DNA of 64,000 bases from Sinotaia quadrata (GCA_028829895.1 CM054181.1:13111001-13175000); one strand, 5' to 3'; shown: positions 1 through 12,639, counted from the stretch's first letter. A program made the numbers and translations. Notes: generated from the letters alone by a model not told the origin.

Positions 1-588
1 GCGTTTGGCTGAGGAATAAAGATTCTAAGTATATGACTACTGTATAAAGTTTATTAAAAAGTTAGTATATTTCAATTTCAATAGCAATGACCCAGTCTAT
101 TATGTACATCTTCTATGACATATATTATCCAGTTTATTGCTTAACATCGCCTATGAATTATTTACTCAGTAAGTTGCCTTACACCTATATGCATGCAGAG
201 AGCTGTAGAGATCATTAATATTTACCCTGCCTGTTTAAAGCCGCCTGTAATTTTTTTTTGGATCAGTTATCATTCACCAGCTCATGACGTAACGATTAAC
301 GTCTAACTTTATCACTGTCTGGAGTCACTCACTCACTCACTCAACATTTTTTACCGTTCAGTTCTTAATATATACCAATTCTGACTGTTGATTATGTTGC
401 CATTGTCACCGTTCAGTTACTGTTGTTAACACACCTGTTTCGTGTGTACTGAGTAATATCCTTATTATGGCAGTAATACGAGCACAACTACACCACAAAA
501 TTCGTTGTGTGATATTTTTAAAATGTGCTTTATAAAACTAATTTAACTGCAAACAATTAATAAAGATCTGTTTCATTTGAACACACAG
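1..588 (+). other. Gene A intron, left-truncated
   Basis: No coding stretch is seen. The DNA is AT-rich with a short TCAC run near 326-346. It ends in the acceptor region for exon 589, so it is read as the 3' part of an intron that starts outside the window. Confidence 0.6.
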
Positions 589-720
589 TCTCTACAGATG
601 ACGGGAACAAACTGGAAATAGTGGACGGGGCCCAGTGTTTGGTCATGGATGGTGGCCGACAAGTGTCTGGAAACATAACGGGTTCTGTTGACGCCACAAC
701 CCTTGACCACCAAGAGCAAC
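589..720 (+). CDS. Gene A penultimate exon (linker before RING)
   Basis: The exon codes about 44 residues, including STDDGNKLEIVDGAQ and ending LDHQEQ. The ending matches LARQEE in gene B and LAKQEE in gene C. Two acceptors 9 nt apart (after 588 or after 597) keep the same frame. The second gives an Asp-start like gene C, the first a VST-like start resembling gene B. Confidence 0.82.
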
Positions 721-927
721 GTAAGAGAAAAAAACGTTGCTTTCCGTTTCATGTAAACAATTCACAAAATTGATGGTTTTCTTTCGCTTTTATTTGATCG
801 AACTGATTGGGTTGGGGGATTTGGTTTGTTTAGTCGTCTGCTTCAAATACCTTAATAAGAATACTTACACTTGCACAGTTGTACCACTAATGTAAAGATC
901 TATATGAGTGTGCGTGTATCATGCCGT

Positions 928-998
<71 letters not shown>

Positions 999-1722
999 TC
1001 GAACGTAACGTAGCTTGAAACAATCTATTCTATCTGAACTCACTATGCACATCTGATTAAGTTATTGTAGTCTTAGTCAAAATTACTATATTTGTGATTG
1101 CACTTCCTTCATCTGGATGTGAGCGTGACCCTTCACTGGCTAATAACCAATCTTGTCATTTGTGAATGTGATTTTCCATTGACTAACAGCCATCATTGTC
1201 ATTTGTGAGTGTGACTTTTCATTGACTAACAGTCATCGTTGTCATTTATGAGTGCCTCCACAATTGCTTGACAATTTTATTTATGATTGACTTTCCACGT
1301 TTAATATTATGCCAGGTTTTTTTTTACTGTTATGTCTACATTTACAAGACTGAAGGGTCTCAATGTAACAGCAACAAGGACAACGGACATCCTTATTGTC
1401 ACGTGTATTTGTTTATTTCTCACTTTTAAATTCCATTTATTTTATTGTGATAAGTTGGTCGAGTGTATTGATGTTGTCATCAACAACGTTTTTGCAGATG
1501 AATAAATTGGTGATTTTGTTTTCAGTTCTCGAGAAAGAAAATGAGGACATCTTGAAAGAGACCATTTGCAAGATCTGTCAAACAAACGAGGTCAACATCC
1601 TGTTCTTGCCATGCGGTCATCTTGTGTCATGCGCCCACTGCGCTCCCGCTTTGCGCAAGTGCGCCATCTGTCGTCAGTTAGTGAAAGGAATAGTGCGAGT
1701 GTATGGCTTCGACGATAGATGA
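589..1722 (+). CDS. IAP-like BIR-RING gene A, 3' part (last two exons)
   Basis: This is the C-terminal end of an inhibitor-of-apoptosis-type E3 ubiquitin ligase; its BIR exons lie left of the window. Exon 589-720 (phase 1 in and out, donor gtaaga at 721) encodes an acidic linker that aligns with the equivalent exons of genes B and C. Exon 1526-1722 follows acceptor ttttcag and encodes a short charged helix start (EKENEDILKE) and a complete C3HC4 RING: C-x2-C-x11-C-x-H-x3-C-x2-C-x6-C-x2-C. It ends VRVYGFDDR and a TGA stop. The intron between them is 805 bp and holds a long TG microsatellite. Family knowledge: the IAP RING recruits E2 enzymes and dimerises through its C-terminal tail. The domain call is very sure; the physiological role is inferred from the family. 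Confidence 0.9.
930..995. repeat. (TG)n microsatellite in gene A last intron
   Basis: About 33 uninterrupted TG units lie between the last two exons of gene A. Confidence 0.97.
1119..1255. repeat. Diverged 43-bp tandem repeat in gene A last intron
   Basis: Three imperfect copies recur at 43-bp spacing; each contains TGTCATTTGTGA- and CATTGACTAACAG-like words. Confidence 0.75.
1526..1722 (+). CDS. Gene A terminal RING exon
   Basis: All eight zinc ligands are present (CKIC, PCGH, CAHC, CAIC). Over 48 aligned codons starting at the Thr before CKIC, 14 codons differ from gene B and 12 of those are synonymous. That indicates selection to keep the protein. The tail Tyr (1702-1704) sits where other IAP RINGs have the aromatic dimer residue. 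Confidence 0.93.
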
Positions 1723-2022
1723 TAAATAAATAATAATAGGTTACCTCTGGAGGTGAAGAATGCTGTTGAAAGATAAAGAACTGTTTAACAGATCTCAAAG
1801 TGAAGGCAAACATTATTTTTTTAAAATATTATTTTTCAGCCTTTCCTCACGACTTCTGTTGACCTTCTATTATGAACCAAGGTCTCAAATGACGTAATGA
1901 AAGATAGTAAAACCTCGCATCTGGGGAAGATGGGTGGGGGCTGGTTGATTCGATGTTGAGTGGTCCACTTGGTGTGGCCAGGCTCCAGCAACACAGTGTG
2001 GGGGAACCAAACCCTTCCAAAG

Positions 2023-2264
2023 CTATTCAGTGCCGATTAGATGAAAGGCCCCATGCAAGTTCTAGAGTTCAGTGCCAAGTACATCGTTAGATGAAAGGCC
2101 CCATGCAAGTTCTAGAGTTCAGTGCCAAGTGCATCGTTAGATGAAAGGCCCCATGCAAGTTCTAGAGTTCAGTGCCAAGTGCATCGTTAGATGAAAGGCC
2201 CCATGCAAGTTCTAGAGTTCAGTGCCAAGTGCATCGTTAGATGAAAGGCCCCATGCAAGTTCTA
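2023..2264. repeat. 50-bp minisatellite, about 4.8 copies
   Basis: The unit contains ATGAAAGGCCCCATGCAAG and recurs exactly at 2041, 2091, 2141, 2191 and 2241. Copies are nearly identical, so the expansion is recent. Confidence 0.95.
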
Positions 2265-2318
2265 TAGAGGAAGAAAGCTTACGAAATACACAAGTACCAC
2301 TATATTTTCAGACAAGAA

Positions 2319-2324
2319 AATAAA
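2319..2324 (+). terminator. Possible poly(A) signal of gene A
   Basis: An AATAAA hexamer lies about 600 bp past the stop. If used, the 50-bp minisatellite at 2023-2264 would be inside the 3' UTR. Earlier AATAAA words at 1725-1730 are only 3 nt past the stop and are less plausible. Confidence 0.3.
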
Positions 2325-2604
2325 GATCTTTCTATTTCCACTATAAAACAAAAAAGTTCTGCGAAAGATGACGACAGTCTTGCTAAAAGACTTGCGGGGC
2401 GGGACAGGGTCATCGCTGTCACGTGACAATACCAACCAATTAGTTGATGCATTTACATTTTAATAGGCCAGTTTATTTTTTTAAAATCGCATTTAATTCT
2501 TGAATGAATATTGCCACACGGCTCTATTCGTGTGGACGGTTGTGAAGTTAATTTGCAGTGATATATATACCTCCATATTCTCATAAACATGTATTTCTTT
2601 AATT

Positions 2605-2935
2605 CCTTGTTACAATCAGCGAATGTATTTAATATAAAACTATATCAAAAGATATTTATTTGATTTCGTGTTATTGTCAGTGAATGTGTTTATAAAACTA
2701 TATCAAAAGATATTTATTTGATTTCGTGTTATTGTCAGTGAATGTGTTTAATATAAAACTGTATCAAAAGATATTTATTTGATTTTGTGTTATTGTCAGT
2801 TAATGTGTTTAATATAAAACTGTATCAAAAGATATTTATTTGATTTTGTGTTATTGTCAGTTAATGTGTTTAATATAAAACTATATCAAAAGATATTTCT
2901 TTGATTCAGTGTTATTGTCAGTGAATGTTTGTTAC
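2605..2935. repeat. 58-61-bp minisatellite, five copies
   Basis: GATATTTATTTGATT-type words recur at about 2651, 2709, 2770, 2831 and 2892 with small length changes between copies. Confidence 0.9.
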
Positions 2936-4150
2936 ATTCCAGCATTTGTTTAGAGACCCTGTCTCAGCATGAGGATTTAAAGATTGCTATTTACACCTAT
3001 GCTGACGACATACTAGTTGCCAGATTCACCCTTCAGTCTGCTTAATTAATTCTCTCGGTTTAGATATTAATTATAGTGACAGATGAATCTGTGTAATATT
3101 GCGTGACTTGGGCACGTTACCCTAACAATGACTAATTATTCGTACAAACATTTACATTCTGACTCCGCCCCCAGCCCAATTCCTTTCGGTCTTCATCTCA
3201 CTAATAATTACTCAACTTCTGTTATTTGGATAACAAAAATATAAAAATTTAACATTTAACAAAATAGTAAATCCATAAATCAATACATACAAATACGAGG
3301 TTGTTAGAACCACCTATTCCTTCCCTTTTTCACTCGATGCAAACTTATTTCATTCAGTATAAGTAAATGTGCTTAAAGCAAACAAATGTCCTTCAGTGCT
3401 AGTCATGGACAGACTAAGCAACGTGCATGATGACCAAACCATTTTGAAAAACAAAACTTTAACAGTGCATATGGGGGTAAGCAGACGCGCACAGATACCC
3501 ACGAACACAAAACACATATATGGGTATTTATTAATTATTATTGCAAGAAAGAAAAATCCTCAAAGAAGAAAGCAATTTTAATGCAATAAAATTGATATTC
3601 CTTACATGTGTTTATAATAGCGACACATGGATTAAAAATAATATTTAAATTTAAAGACTGTTATTGCTTGTGTGAGTATGTTAGTATTTGGTGACTCGGT
3701 AACAGAAACAAAAGCCGAATGGAACAAGCCTTCAAAATATTTTCATGTTTACTAGGCGGTACCAAATGAGATATAGTACATACAATGAAGCCTCCCTTCA
3801 AGAGACGGTAGGGCTTAATAGAAGGGGATCACTACAACGCACAATGAAACCTCCCTTCAAAAACAGTTTTCTTCAGTTATAGTAATTGGTGCAGAAGGCA
3901 CAAATATGTTCACGTCAAAACGTTTGCTTCAGCTGTAACCATTCAAGAATTACAATAAGCAAATGTACTGTTGAGAATGAGTTTCGCTATTCATTAACGG
4001 TAGGTCCAATTTAATTGATGTTAACTGAAGCAGGATATTATTTGGTAAGGTTAATGAATTTTGCAAACAATAATAATAATAATATGGCGTCCATAAATGT
4101 CAAAGCCTATATTGAACAAGTGTTCTTTAATGTACTTTAATATTAAATTT
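2936..4150. other. Intergenic, no gene seen
   Basis: AT-rich DNA. The one open frame (3369-3581, +) has no recognisable motif or splice context. A phrase CAATGAAGCCTCCCTTCAAGA near 3784 recurs with changes near 3842. Confidence 0.5.
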
Positions 4151-4155
4151 GCTTA

Positions 4156-4866
4156 CATCTAACGGCGGAGTTTAAATTTACTTTATGTATTTATAAGCGC
4201 ATAGTCATCTTTTATTTTGAAAAAACAAAATTATTTTAAAAACCTTGAACAAACATTTTTTTCATTGTGCATAGTAATGTTCCCAGTTTCCACCTAGCAG
4301 GTTTATAAAGGAGATAACTAATTTAAATCTAAATTCCTGTGGATACAGTATTGCTATAAACAATAGTTCTGCAGGTGTTGAAGAATATATAAATAATTTA
4401 TATTTACCAAAGTAGATTTAAATTTAGTGTATGCGGGCGGAAACATTTTAACCCCCCATATCGTGTTCTATTTATTTAGATCATTATAAAGCGGTAAAAT
4501 GGAGACTGGCTCGTTGCCTAGGGGATTCAACTCTCGAATAAGTGCAAGTATCTCGTCAACCACGTAGAATAAATGTCATCAGCCAACCGCCAATATGTAA
4601 GGGAGGTAATTTAGATTTATACATTTAGTACTATAGTTTAACATCAAAAATGTCTTTTCAAAGAATAGTTTTAAAATTTGTAAAGTTCTAAACTATTTTA
4701 CAAATACATATAAAGTAATGAATTATATTTCAGCAAATTCTGAAGTATACAAGTTGCTTTTGTTTGTATTATGCTTATTCATTAGTTACATTGCGAAACC
4801 TGAAATAAAGACATTTAAAGTTAGTTTTCCCCATATGACTAGTGATATTAAAATAATGGTGAGCTG
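4156..4866. repeat. Dispersed repeat family, copy 1
   Basis: This block resembles 7115-7720 over several hundred bases: an ATTATTTTAAAAAC-type segment, a GGCTCGTTG segment, and an ATGCTTATTCATTAGTTA segment occur in the same order. It runs directly into the LINE reverse transcriptase scrap, so it may be LINE-associated or the insertion target. Family unknown. Confidence 0.65.
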
Positions 4867-5060
4867 GCAGGTTATTCTAAGGGCTTTCGGCTTAGGGGAA
4901 AGCTTCGTGAATTGGGTTTCGGCCATCTACAACGACATCTGGAGTAGCGTCATTGTCAACCAACACATATCGACCCCCTTCCCGGTATCACGTTCCGTGA
5001 GGCAAGGTTGTAGTTTATCGCCCCTACTTTACGTACTGTGCCTGGAACCGGTCTTGACGA
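4867..5060 (+). pseudogene. Non-LTR retrotransposon reverse transcriptase fragment
   Basis: The translation contains FVNWVSAIYNDIWSSVIVNQ followed by VRQGCSLSPLLYVL. These are the conserved LINE reverse transcriptase stretches just before the catalytic box (the family pattern is VRQGCPLSPLLF). There is no start, the frame is lost near 5060, and the catalytic YADD box is absent, so this is a dead scrap. The following 5060-5760 could be a decayed LINE 3' region. Confidence 0.85.
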
Positions 5061-5760
5061 TAAAAGCCGACTGCCCCATGACACCTTCCGAAAGACGTGG
5101 TGCCACAGTACCCTGTGCACCATAGGGGAAGACGGAAAGTTATCTGTTCCTTTCTAAAATGTAAAATTTTGAAGAGTGGGGCCGCACGCAAGTCCGTAGT
5201 GTGTTTGTGTGTGTGTGTGACGGCATTCGCCGGGAACGAAAGCCAGTATGAGTGGAAAACGGAATGCGCGACGACCCCCATACCCTAACCTCCCAACCCC
5301 GAAAAATGTAAACAAATCTAACCCCGGTTCGAGGTCACGCATGGCTGTGTGAGTGGCTGCGGGAATGAAAGTCGATATCCGAAAAGAGGGTGAAAGCGCG
5401 CTGACCTCGTAACCTAGCTTGCCTTTTTAATTTTTTTCTTTTCATGTATACAATTGTATTGTCCATCCACTTCTATTTAAAATGTAAAATTGATGTATAT
5501 TGTTTTTAAATACTTTTTATTTGTATCATACATTCCGCTTGTACTTACATGCATATTGTTTCAAAACACTTTTCATTTGTGTCCAGAATATCATGGCTAT
5601 GAAAAACCTTTTGTCCATCCGCTTAAATGACCAAGAGACCCAAAGAGGTCTGATGTGATATTTTTATATTGTCCATCTTAGGACCACTTTTTATTGTTGT
5701 TATGTTTATGTTTAGTTATACGAATAAATGGGCTTGCCTTTTAAAATAGGGCAATGCTGG
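5061..5760. other. Possible decayed LINE 3' region
   Basis: No open gene. The stretch follows the RT scrap, has two weakly similar GC-richer blocks (about 5220-5280 and 5345-5405), then AT-rich DNA with TTGTCCATC repeated near 5460, 5610 and 5680. It is labelled from position only. Confidence 0.3.
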
Positions 5761-5814
5761 AAAAAGAAAAATATTTTAGTCCCTAATTCTTTTTTTTTTT
5801 AAATTATACCCTCT

Positions 5815-6060
5815 GGGGCATTTTGATGACGAAAGGAACAATGCAAGCTCTAGTGGTGATGTAAAACTGCTATCGAACAGCACGGACAGAGGTCAGTGGT
5901 GCTACCTTTTTCACCCCCTTCCGCCAGCCCTCCCGCCTTCCACCTCGGAACGCAATATGAGGCTGTGGGGTCCCACTGGGGCACCTCAGATCAGAGAACA
6001 CCTGATGACGAAATGATCAATGCAAGCTCCAGTGGTGACATAAAACTGATATCGAACACA
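5815..6060. repeat. Two related segments within a retrotransposon-like region
   Basis: Segments near 5825-5885 and 6003-6060 both read GATGACGAAA, then AATGCAAGCT, then AGTGGTGA, then ATCGAACA. Both can be read as a peptide like DDE..NASSSGD.KL.SN. They flank a C-rich spacer. Confidence 0.6.
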
Positions 6061-6668
6061 CACCACATAGCAAAAGAATTGACCCTTTGTGCTTTGTTTC
6101 ATATTGTCCGTAGGTTGTTTATTTGTGCGTTGTTTGTGGCTGCTTTGGTCCTGATTCCGTAGTCGAGTATATTAGTGAACACACACCACATAGCAAAAGA
6201 ATTGACCCTTTGTGCTTTGTTTCATATTGTCCGTAGGTTGTTTATTTGTGCGTTGTTTGTGGCTGCTTTGGTCCTGATTCCGTAGTCGAGTATATTAGTG
6301 AACACACACCACGTAGCAAAAGAATTGACCCTTTGTGCTTTGTTTCATATTGTCCGTAGGTTGTTTATTTGTGCGTTGTTTGTGGCTGCTTTGGTCCTGA
6401 TTCCGTAGTCGAGTATATTAGTGAACACACACCACGTAGCAAAAGAATTGACCCTTTGTGCTTTGTTTCATATTGTCCGTAGGTTGTTTATTTGTGCGTT
6501 GTTTGTGGCTGCTTTGGTCCTGATTCCGTAGTCGAGTATATTAGTGAACACACACCACGTAGCAAAAGAATTGACCCTTTGTGCTTTGTTTCATATTGTC
6601 CGTAGGTTGTTTATTTGTGCGTTGTTTGTGGCTGCTTTGGTCCTGATTCCGTAGTCGAGTATATTAGT
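6054..6668. repeat. 123-bp tandem repeat, five near-identical copies
   Basis: GAACACACACCAC recurs at 6054, 6177, 6300, 6423 and 6546, exactly 123 bp apart. Copies differ by one or two bases. The array abuts a LINE RNase H scrap at about 6690. The open reading frames here follow from the repeat and are not treated as genes. Confidence 0.96.
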
Positions 6669-6679
6669 GCTGTTGTTGC

Positions 6680-7115
6680 CAGCTTCAGTGCATGTGGGTC
6701 TGCTCCCCAGTCTTGACCTTTTGTCATCCTTTGATTTCTTGTGGATCCACAGACACATAGGAATGACAGAAAACGACACAGCAGACAATGGGTCTAAAAG
6801 ATGCACAACGAAGGGAAAACCCATACCCACACTAATATGCCATAGAATTTCAGGCAAAAATAAGTAAGATATTCACACACAAAACAAACAAACAAACAAA
6901 CAAAACAAACACACACACACACCAGCTACCAAAAATAAAATGGCATACCAAGCAATGAACAGAATCAGACTAAACTCAACATTACTACTACACCACCCTA
7001 ACTCGCAAACCAAAAGATGCCCACGCTGCAGCACAGACAACACACATCCTCACGAACTGCATATTATACATGGACGAAAGAATTAAATGTTTGGCGCACA
7101 CCCTCAACCGCCCTC
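6680..7115 (+). pseudogene. LINE RNase H and zinc-knuckle remnant
   Basis: The plus strand encodes FLWIHRHIGMTENDTADNGS, matching the C-terminal part of LINE-encoded RNase H (family pattern W-P-H-x-G-I-x-G-N-E-x-A-D). After frame loss, about 7018-7085 encodes RCPRCSTDN....HELHII, like the Cys/His cluster at LINE 3' ends. Frameshifts make it non-functional. Confidence 0.75.
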
Positions 7116-7800
7116 CTTCGGTGAATGTCACCTTTTTTATTTTAAACAAGCAAAATTATTTTAAAAACTTTCAACAAACAGGCTCTTCAAACTTTTGGCA
7201 AACATATAAATTATTGTTTATAGCAATACTGTATTATTAGAGATTTCAGTGCTGTTTAGTGTTAAATTCAGTGTGTGCGGAGAGCATTCCAAATAAAAAA
7301 TTAACACAACATCGTATTCTATTTATTTATTTAGATCATTGGTTATTCTTATGAGGTAGAGTGGAGATTATGGCTCGTTGTCTAGGGCATACAGGTTTTA
7401 GTGCAAGTATCTGGTCAACATCATAGAATAAATGGGATCAACCAACCACCAAATATTTAAGGGAGGTAATTTAGATGTTACATGTATTACTATAATTGAG
7501 CATAAAATATCATTTAAAAGTAGCATTTTAATATTTTATAAAATTTTCTTTTACCTATATTACAACTATATTAAATGTAATGAATTATATTTAATGCGTT
7601 TAGAACATTCTGAAATATATAAAATATTTATGTTTATACTATGCTTATTCATTAGTTATATTACAAAAACTGAAATAAAGACATTTAATTTTACTTCTTC
7701 CCATTCCCCTGATTGCGAATATTTATGCGTCTATGCGCAGGTTATTTTGCCGCTCAAAAATAATTTTAAAAATGTTTGAGTCCCTACTTAGTAGGGTTTT
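7115..7800. repeat. Dispersed repeat family, copy 2
   Basis: Diverged second copy of the block at 4156-4866, here next to the RNase H remnant. The open frame at 7432-7779 is AT-rich, lacks motifs, and resembles the equally unsupported frame in copy 1. Confidence 0.6.
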
Positions 7801-9990
7801 AAAAATTAACACAATGTCTTATACATTATAAATAATACATATTTGATGATACAGACATTGTTCCCGAATATATTTATTTATAAAGTACCGGATATGTTGT
7901 GAGCAATACTCCATGTAACCGAAAAGTTAAGAGTGTGAATGGCTATATCGAAATTATGTTTCGTGTTCTTAGCAATACATGTAGTTATTTGCGACTGTAG
8001 CATGAAGTGATTTGAGCCCTAGTTTATTGAATACTTTGCAAATTAATATGTATTTTTCTATGAAATTGAACATATTCACAACAAACCATGTTTTGCAGTG
8101 TTTTAATCATTTTATCTTCCACATATTTCTATTAGTAGCATGAATTTTACATAATTGTTAAGAATTTATAAAATGAAAAGTAATTATTTTTTACTTTGCA
8201 CATAATCTGTTATTGATTTGCTAGAAATTTTATTAAGTTTAAAATGCACTAATACCTACTATTTTACAACTTGTATTCTTTTTAGATGAAGTTGAAGCAA
8301 ATATGGTTGTATGTGTGAGCTTTTATAAATCATTTAAAAACCTTATCGTATTCTGACTGAAACTTGCTTTGTTGTGTATTTATAATCTTTAGGAAAGGCA
8401 TTCCTACACTTATGTCAATAGGATAAAAGATTTTGAAAATAAAGCTTGTAGTTTGAAATGTTTCACCAGTTTGATTTATAAAATTGACGATGTTCACAGT
8501 TTTACTTCATACATTGCCCCATGAAATTTGACTCAAATTTTTGATTGAGGAGGACTTATTAACATTCATCGAAAAATATCCCAAGTATTTCTTACCCTTG
8601 AAAAAATATTCAGGTCATTGTTTGATGGCTTAAACATTTATACTTCTATCAATCCATTCTGAGTCTTGTCAGTCTGATTCTATTTCAACATGCTTGTTTG
8701 AGGAAATGTACAATGTAAATGTACACAAAACTACAAGAACTTGTATTTCAAAGCATTGTAAAATCATATATTTGGTTTGAGTGCATTACAAACTCAAAAA
8801 GTATATGGAATATCATAGACATGCTACACAGAAATCAAAGAAACAAAAGGGATTGCAAAAATAACTGAAAGGAGCTGATTTTAATCTTATCTTAAACTGT
8901 ATTATATTTTCATAAATACCACTTCATTACTTTTTACCATAGCATCTTTAGTGGTTGTATTCAAAACATGCAATTAATTTGAACACAAATTTCAATGTCA
9001 GTAGTTACTCAAAGCTTTTCTTGCATTGAACTGAATTCAGTCAAACTGTTATATCTCAAGACAAAAAGATGCAAATATAAACATCAAATTCTTTCTCTGT
9101 TATTATTAAACATATGTATAAATCCTAATACTTTTAATACCAACAATGGTGACTTTTTTTATTTGTTCTCGCTCTAAATAAATAGTGTACAATTATTATG
9201 GTTTTTATTTAAAACAAACTTTGTAAGTTAACTGCACATAACTGTTTGGCAATACTTACTATATATTAATTAATAAATTTTGATCTATTTATTATGGTAT
9301 GAATTTTTCCATCTACAATTGATCTCTTAGTATTAGTAAAGATATTTAAGGTAAAAATTTGATTGATTATTTATATATTTTATTTTATGCTCAATACATA
9401 TTTGTAAATGTTATAAATAGTACCTTTGGAAGTTACTATAAATATTTTTGTATATAATTATGAGTTGATTAAAAGAAATTTTTTTCTTGTCTATCTAATA
9501 TAACACTCTGCTACTCCCCCCCACCCACCCACCCCCCCAAAAAAATAAAAAATAATAAAAGTCCAAAAAATATTGTCAGCAAATTTCTGTGTTATGTATT
9601 TTATTATGTGTATAATATTATTCATTTGATAAGAGTGGAATTTATTTTGCATAATTAATGTACAAAAAATCCCCAACCAACCAAGCCATGCAATGTATAC
9701 TACATATTGTCAAATAGTCATGGTAATCGCCAATCCTCCAGCCAGTCTATATTGATCACAGCCTGGCAAGTCGAAAGAGACAAAATGACAAAATATATAC
9801 CCAAACTACTTTTCAGCCTCATTGTGAACATAAAGCCTAATAGTGAACACTAATGTCTTTGTGATTAATTTAATTATAAATCCTTTCTGCCATCATTACT
9901 TTTTCCTTATAAAGTTTATCGTTTACGAGTATTTATTTTCTTTTATCCTTGCTTTTGTATCTATGTCAGGTTGAGTTTGGGGAGGGGGGG
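7801..9990. other. Intergenic AT-rich, no gene seen
   Basis: Very AT-rich with no motif-bearing frame. A C-run with a following A-run lies at about 9515-9545. Confidence 0.5.
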
Positions 9991-10115
9991 GGCTTGTTGT
10001 AGCCATTGTAATTGTAAGGCTTTAAATATTGTTTAAACATAATAATTCATGACACCTGATACTGCTGAAGTGTGGGTGGATGTGCGGTTGGCCATGGTAG
10101 GGTTTTAATATTTTT
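9960..10115. repeat. Dispersed repeat, copy related to 18065-18235
   Basis: The segment CACCTGATACTGCTGAAGTG, followed by a GTGG-GG-TGTGCGGTTG stretch, resembles CACCTGACAGTACAGAAGTG at 18170. There the repeat runs up to a LINE RNase H scrap, so both may be LINE ends. Confidence 0.55.
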
Positions 10116-11727
10116 ATAACACCTTTTAAAAAACTCACATCACAGTATCCAGTAAAACTGTTATCAGCATAAGATAAAACTTCTTCAACATTTGATTGGA
10201 ATCAACAAGAGTGTGAATTATACAAATTATAGTAAAATCCTTCTAGATTTTATATGAGTCAAGTACAGAAGTAAGTGAAACACAAATAATAATAATGCGA
10301 TTATATAGTTCTACACAGTGCACAGTATCACATATTTCAAGGCATCATTTATTTCATTTTTAAATGATGTTTCTTATAGTGCAGTGTCACAAATCAAGAA
10401 TATACATATTTAATTTTTAAATGTAGTTGTAGATATAATGTCATACATATCAAGATGATACTGTTTTATTTTAACTAAATAGAATTCATTACAATGTCAC
10501 ACAAATTTAGCACACAATACTTTAAGTTTTCATTGGACTAAAGTATAAAACATGCAGTGAAACATAATTCTACAGAATACTTCTTTAGTTTGTTAATGAA
10601 GTTTATTAGGAATGTTTTTGCTTTTCCTTCAAATTTATTTTTTGTTTTCTTTAACAGTAATTTTGTGCATTCACTGCACAGTGCATTTTGAAGATCTTAC
10701 AGTAGATGTATAATTATGGACATTTTTTTCCTGAGATTTATTGTCTGTATTTGTTGTTTATTTCCAAAAGGTAATTCTGCAAAATCTTGTAATATATAAT
10801 CTTCAACATCTGGACTTATGTGCATACTTAAGAGGTTTTTAAGGTTACTCTTCAGTGCAATTGTGCAACTAATTGTACAATTATATATAATGTACATGTA
10901 TATACATGTACTGGCAGACCCAGAGCAAAGACTATAGCAGTAAAATCAGGCTGAATACATACTTTAAGTTTCAATTCAAAGTCTTTATGAAAAATTGCCA
11001 CTACCACCTTTTGCTGGAAATCAGTTGCCAGAGCTCATCAGACTTCACTGAAGTTTTGATGTTTTAGTACCTGTAGCAGATGTGCACTTGCTCATTGAAT
11101 CTGAAAAAAATATTTCACAGGCACATTGGATAAATTATATAAAACAACATTTCTTAACATCCAATAAAAACTGATATACATGTATTTCATAAAATGTTAT
11201 TTTTCAATTTAGACTGATGTATTAGACTGATATAAGTTTATGTCTGTTGAAACTATGATAATATAGTTGATATCTATACAAATTATATTGGTGGGGTGTG
11301 GTCTTCTTCTGATTGTGCTCATATGTGGTATGTAAATATATGTGTTGATTTGGGCAATGTTTGTTTATTAAAGGTATTTATGTTTTTGATTTTTGTTTAT
11401 TAAAGGTATTTATGCTTTTGATTGTTATTTCTTTATGCCTTCTGATACTGTGGATGTGTGCATACATGTATAGGCTTATTTCTTCATCTTCACAGCTTCA
11501 CATCCACTCCACACATTCTTTTTGTGGATGTGTGCATACATGTACAGGCTTATTTCTTCATGGTAAAGCTTCACATCCACACACACATTCTACACAGAAT
11601 AATTGCTTTTTATTTTGACTCATTCTCTCTCTCTCTGGGTCTGTCTCAAATGAATTTCTTTTAACTTATTCAATTATAATAAAACCTCAAACCCCCCAAA
11701 CACATCATCTTAATTCTTGCTATCACC
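10116..11727. other. Intergenic AT-rich, no gene seen
   Basis: No supported gene. It holds small local duplications (11365-11425 and 11450-11590, the latter with GTGTGCATACATGTA twice). Confidence 0.5.
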
Positions 11728-11943
11728 TTTTATTAGTATTATTAAATCAATTTAAATATTAATTCTGGCTGTCAGGTATAATGGCTATAATTATTTTATA
11801 ATAGTAAATGTTACCTTATATTTGAGTTACTCTATTAGTATTATTAAATCAGTTTAAATATTAATTCTGGCTGTCAGGTATAATGGCTATAATTGTTTTA
11901 TAATAGTAAATGTTACCTTATATTTGTTTGAGTTACTCTAAGG
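11728..11943. repeat. Direct duplication of about 105 bp
   Basis: Two nearly identical copies start at about 11730 and 11833, each containing TTAATTCTGGCTGTCAGGTA. Confidence 0.93.
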
Positions 11944-12639
11944 CACTTGCAGATAAAATGCTCAGTTATTTTAAATCATGTTCATAATACCAAGGAATTG
12001 ACTATTTCCAATAACTATAACTGGATCATAAGATATATAAACACTTTGATGATTTACTATTACTATTTTAATTTTATCATTTTGCAGATGTTTTAATTTA
12101 GCACCATTTTAGTTTAATGTTTCTTTATATTGTAATGGATTATAAGTCAGGCATAGATGTTTTGTAGACTCCAAGGTATGCAGTCAGTTTATGTAACGAT
12201 TATTGCTGTCATGAATATTTGAGATTTTATGAGCAAGTTTATGAGATGCAGGAAGGATAGAATTTGTTCTAAATTAATTTGTTAGACATAATTCATTTTC
12301 ACTAAGTCATGGTCTCGAAGAGTGCGGGGGGGGGGGGGGAATGTCAATCTCTCCCAAAATAGTAATATCAATTTAGCCAGGTAACATTACATAAATATTA
12401 AAATAAAATTCAAAAATTATAAGATGTACTGTTCTAAAAGCTGTAAACTATAGCCAAGGGGCTGGGAAAGTCTCGACGGTGCGTCTGTCTGTGAATGAAG
12501 GGGATTAAAAACTCATTAGCATCGGTGCTTCATGGGTCAACGTGTGATGTAGGCATTATGTGGAGTCAACTTTCATCTTTTATTTCATTTGCATTTTGAA
12601 CTTTCATCTCTAAAAACATAATTGTGTCTTGTCTCAACA

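Noticed and set aside
1592..1813. Minus-strand 73-codon frame over the gene A RING
   Set aside because: Shadow of the RING exon.
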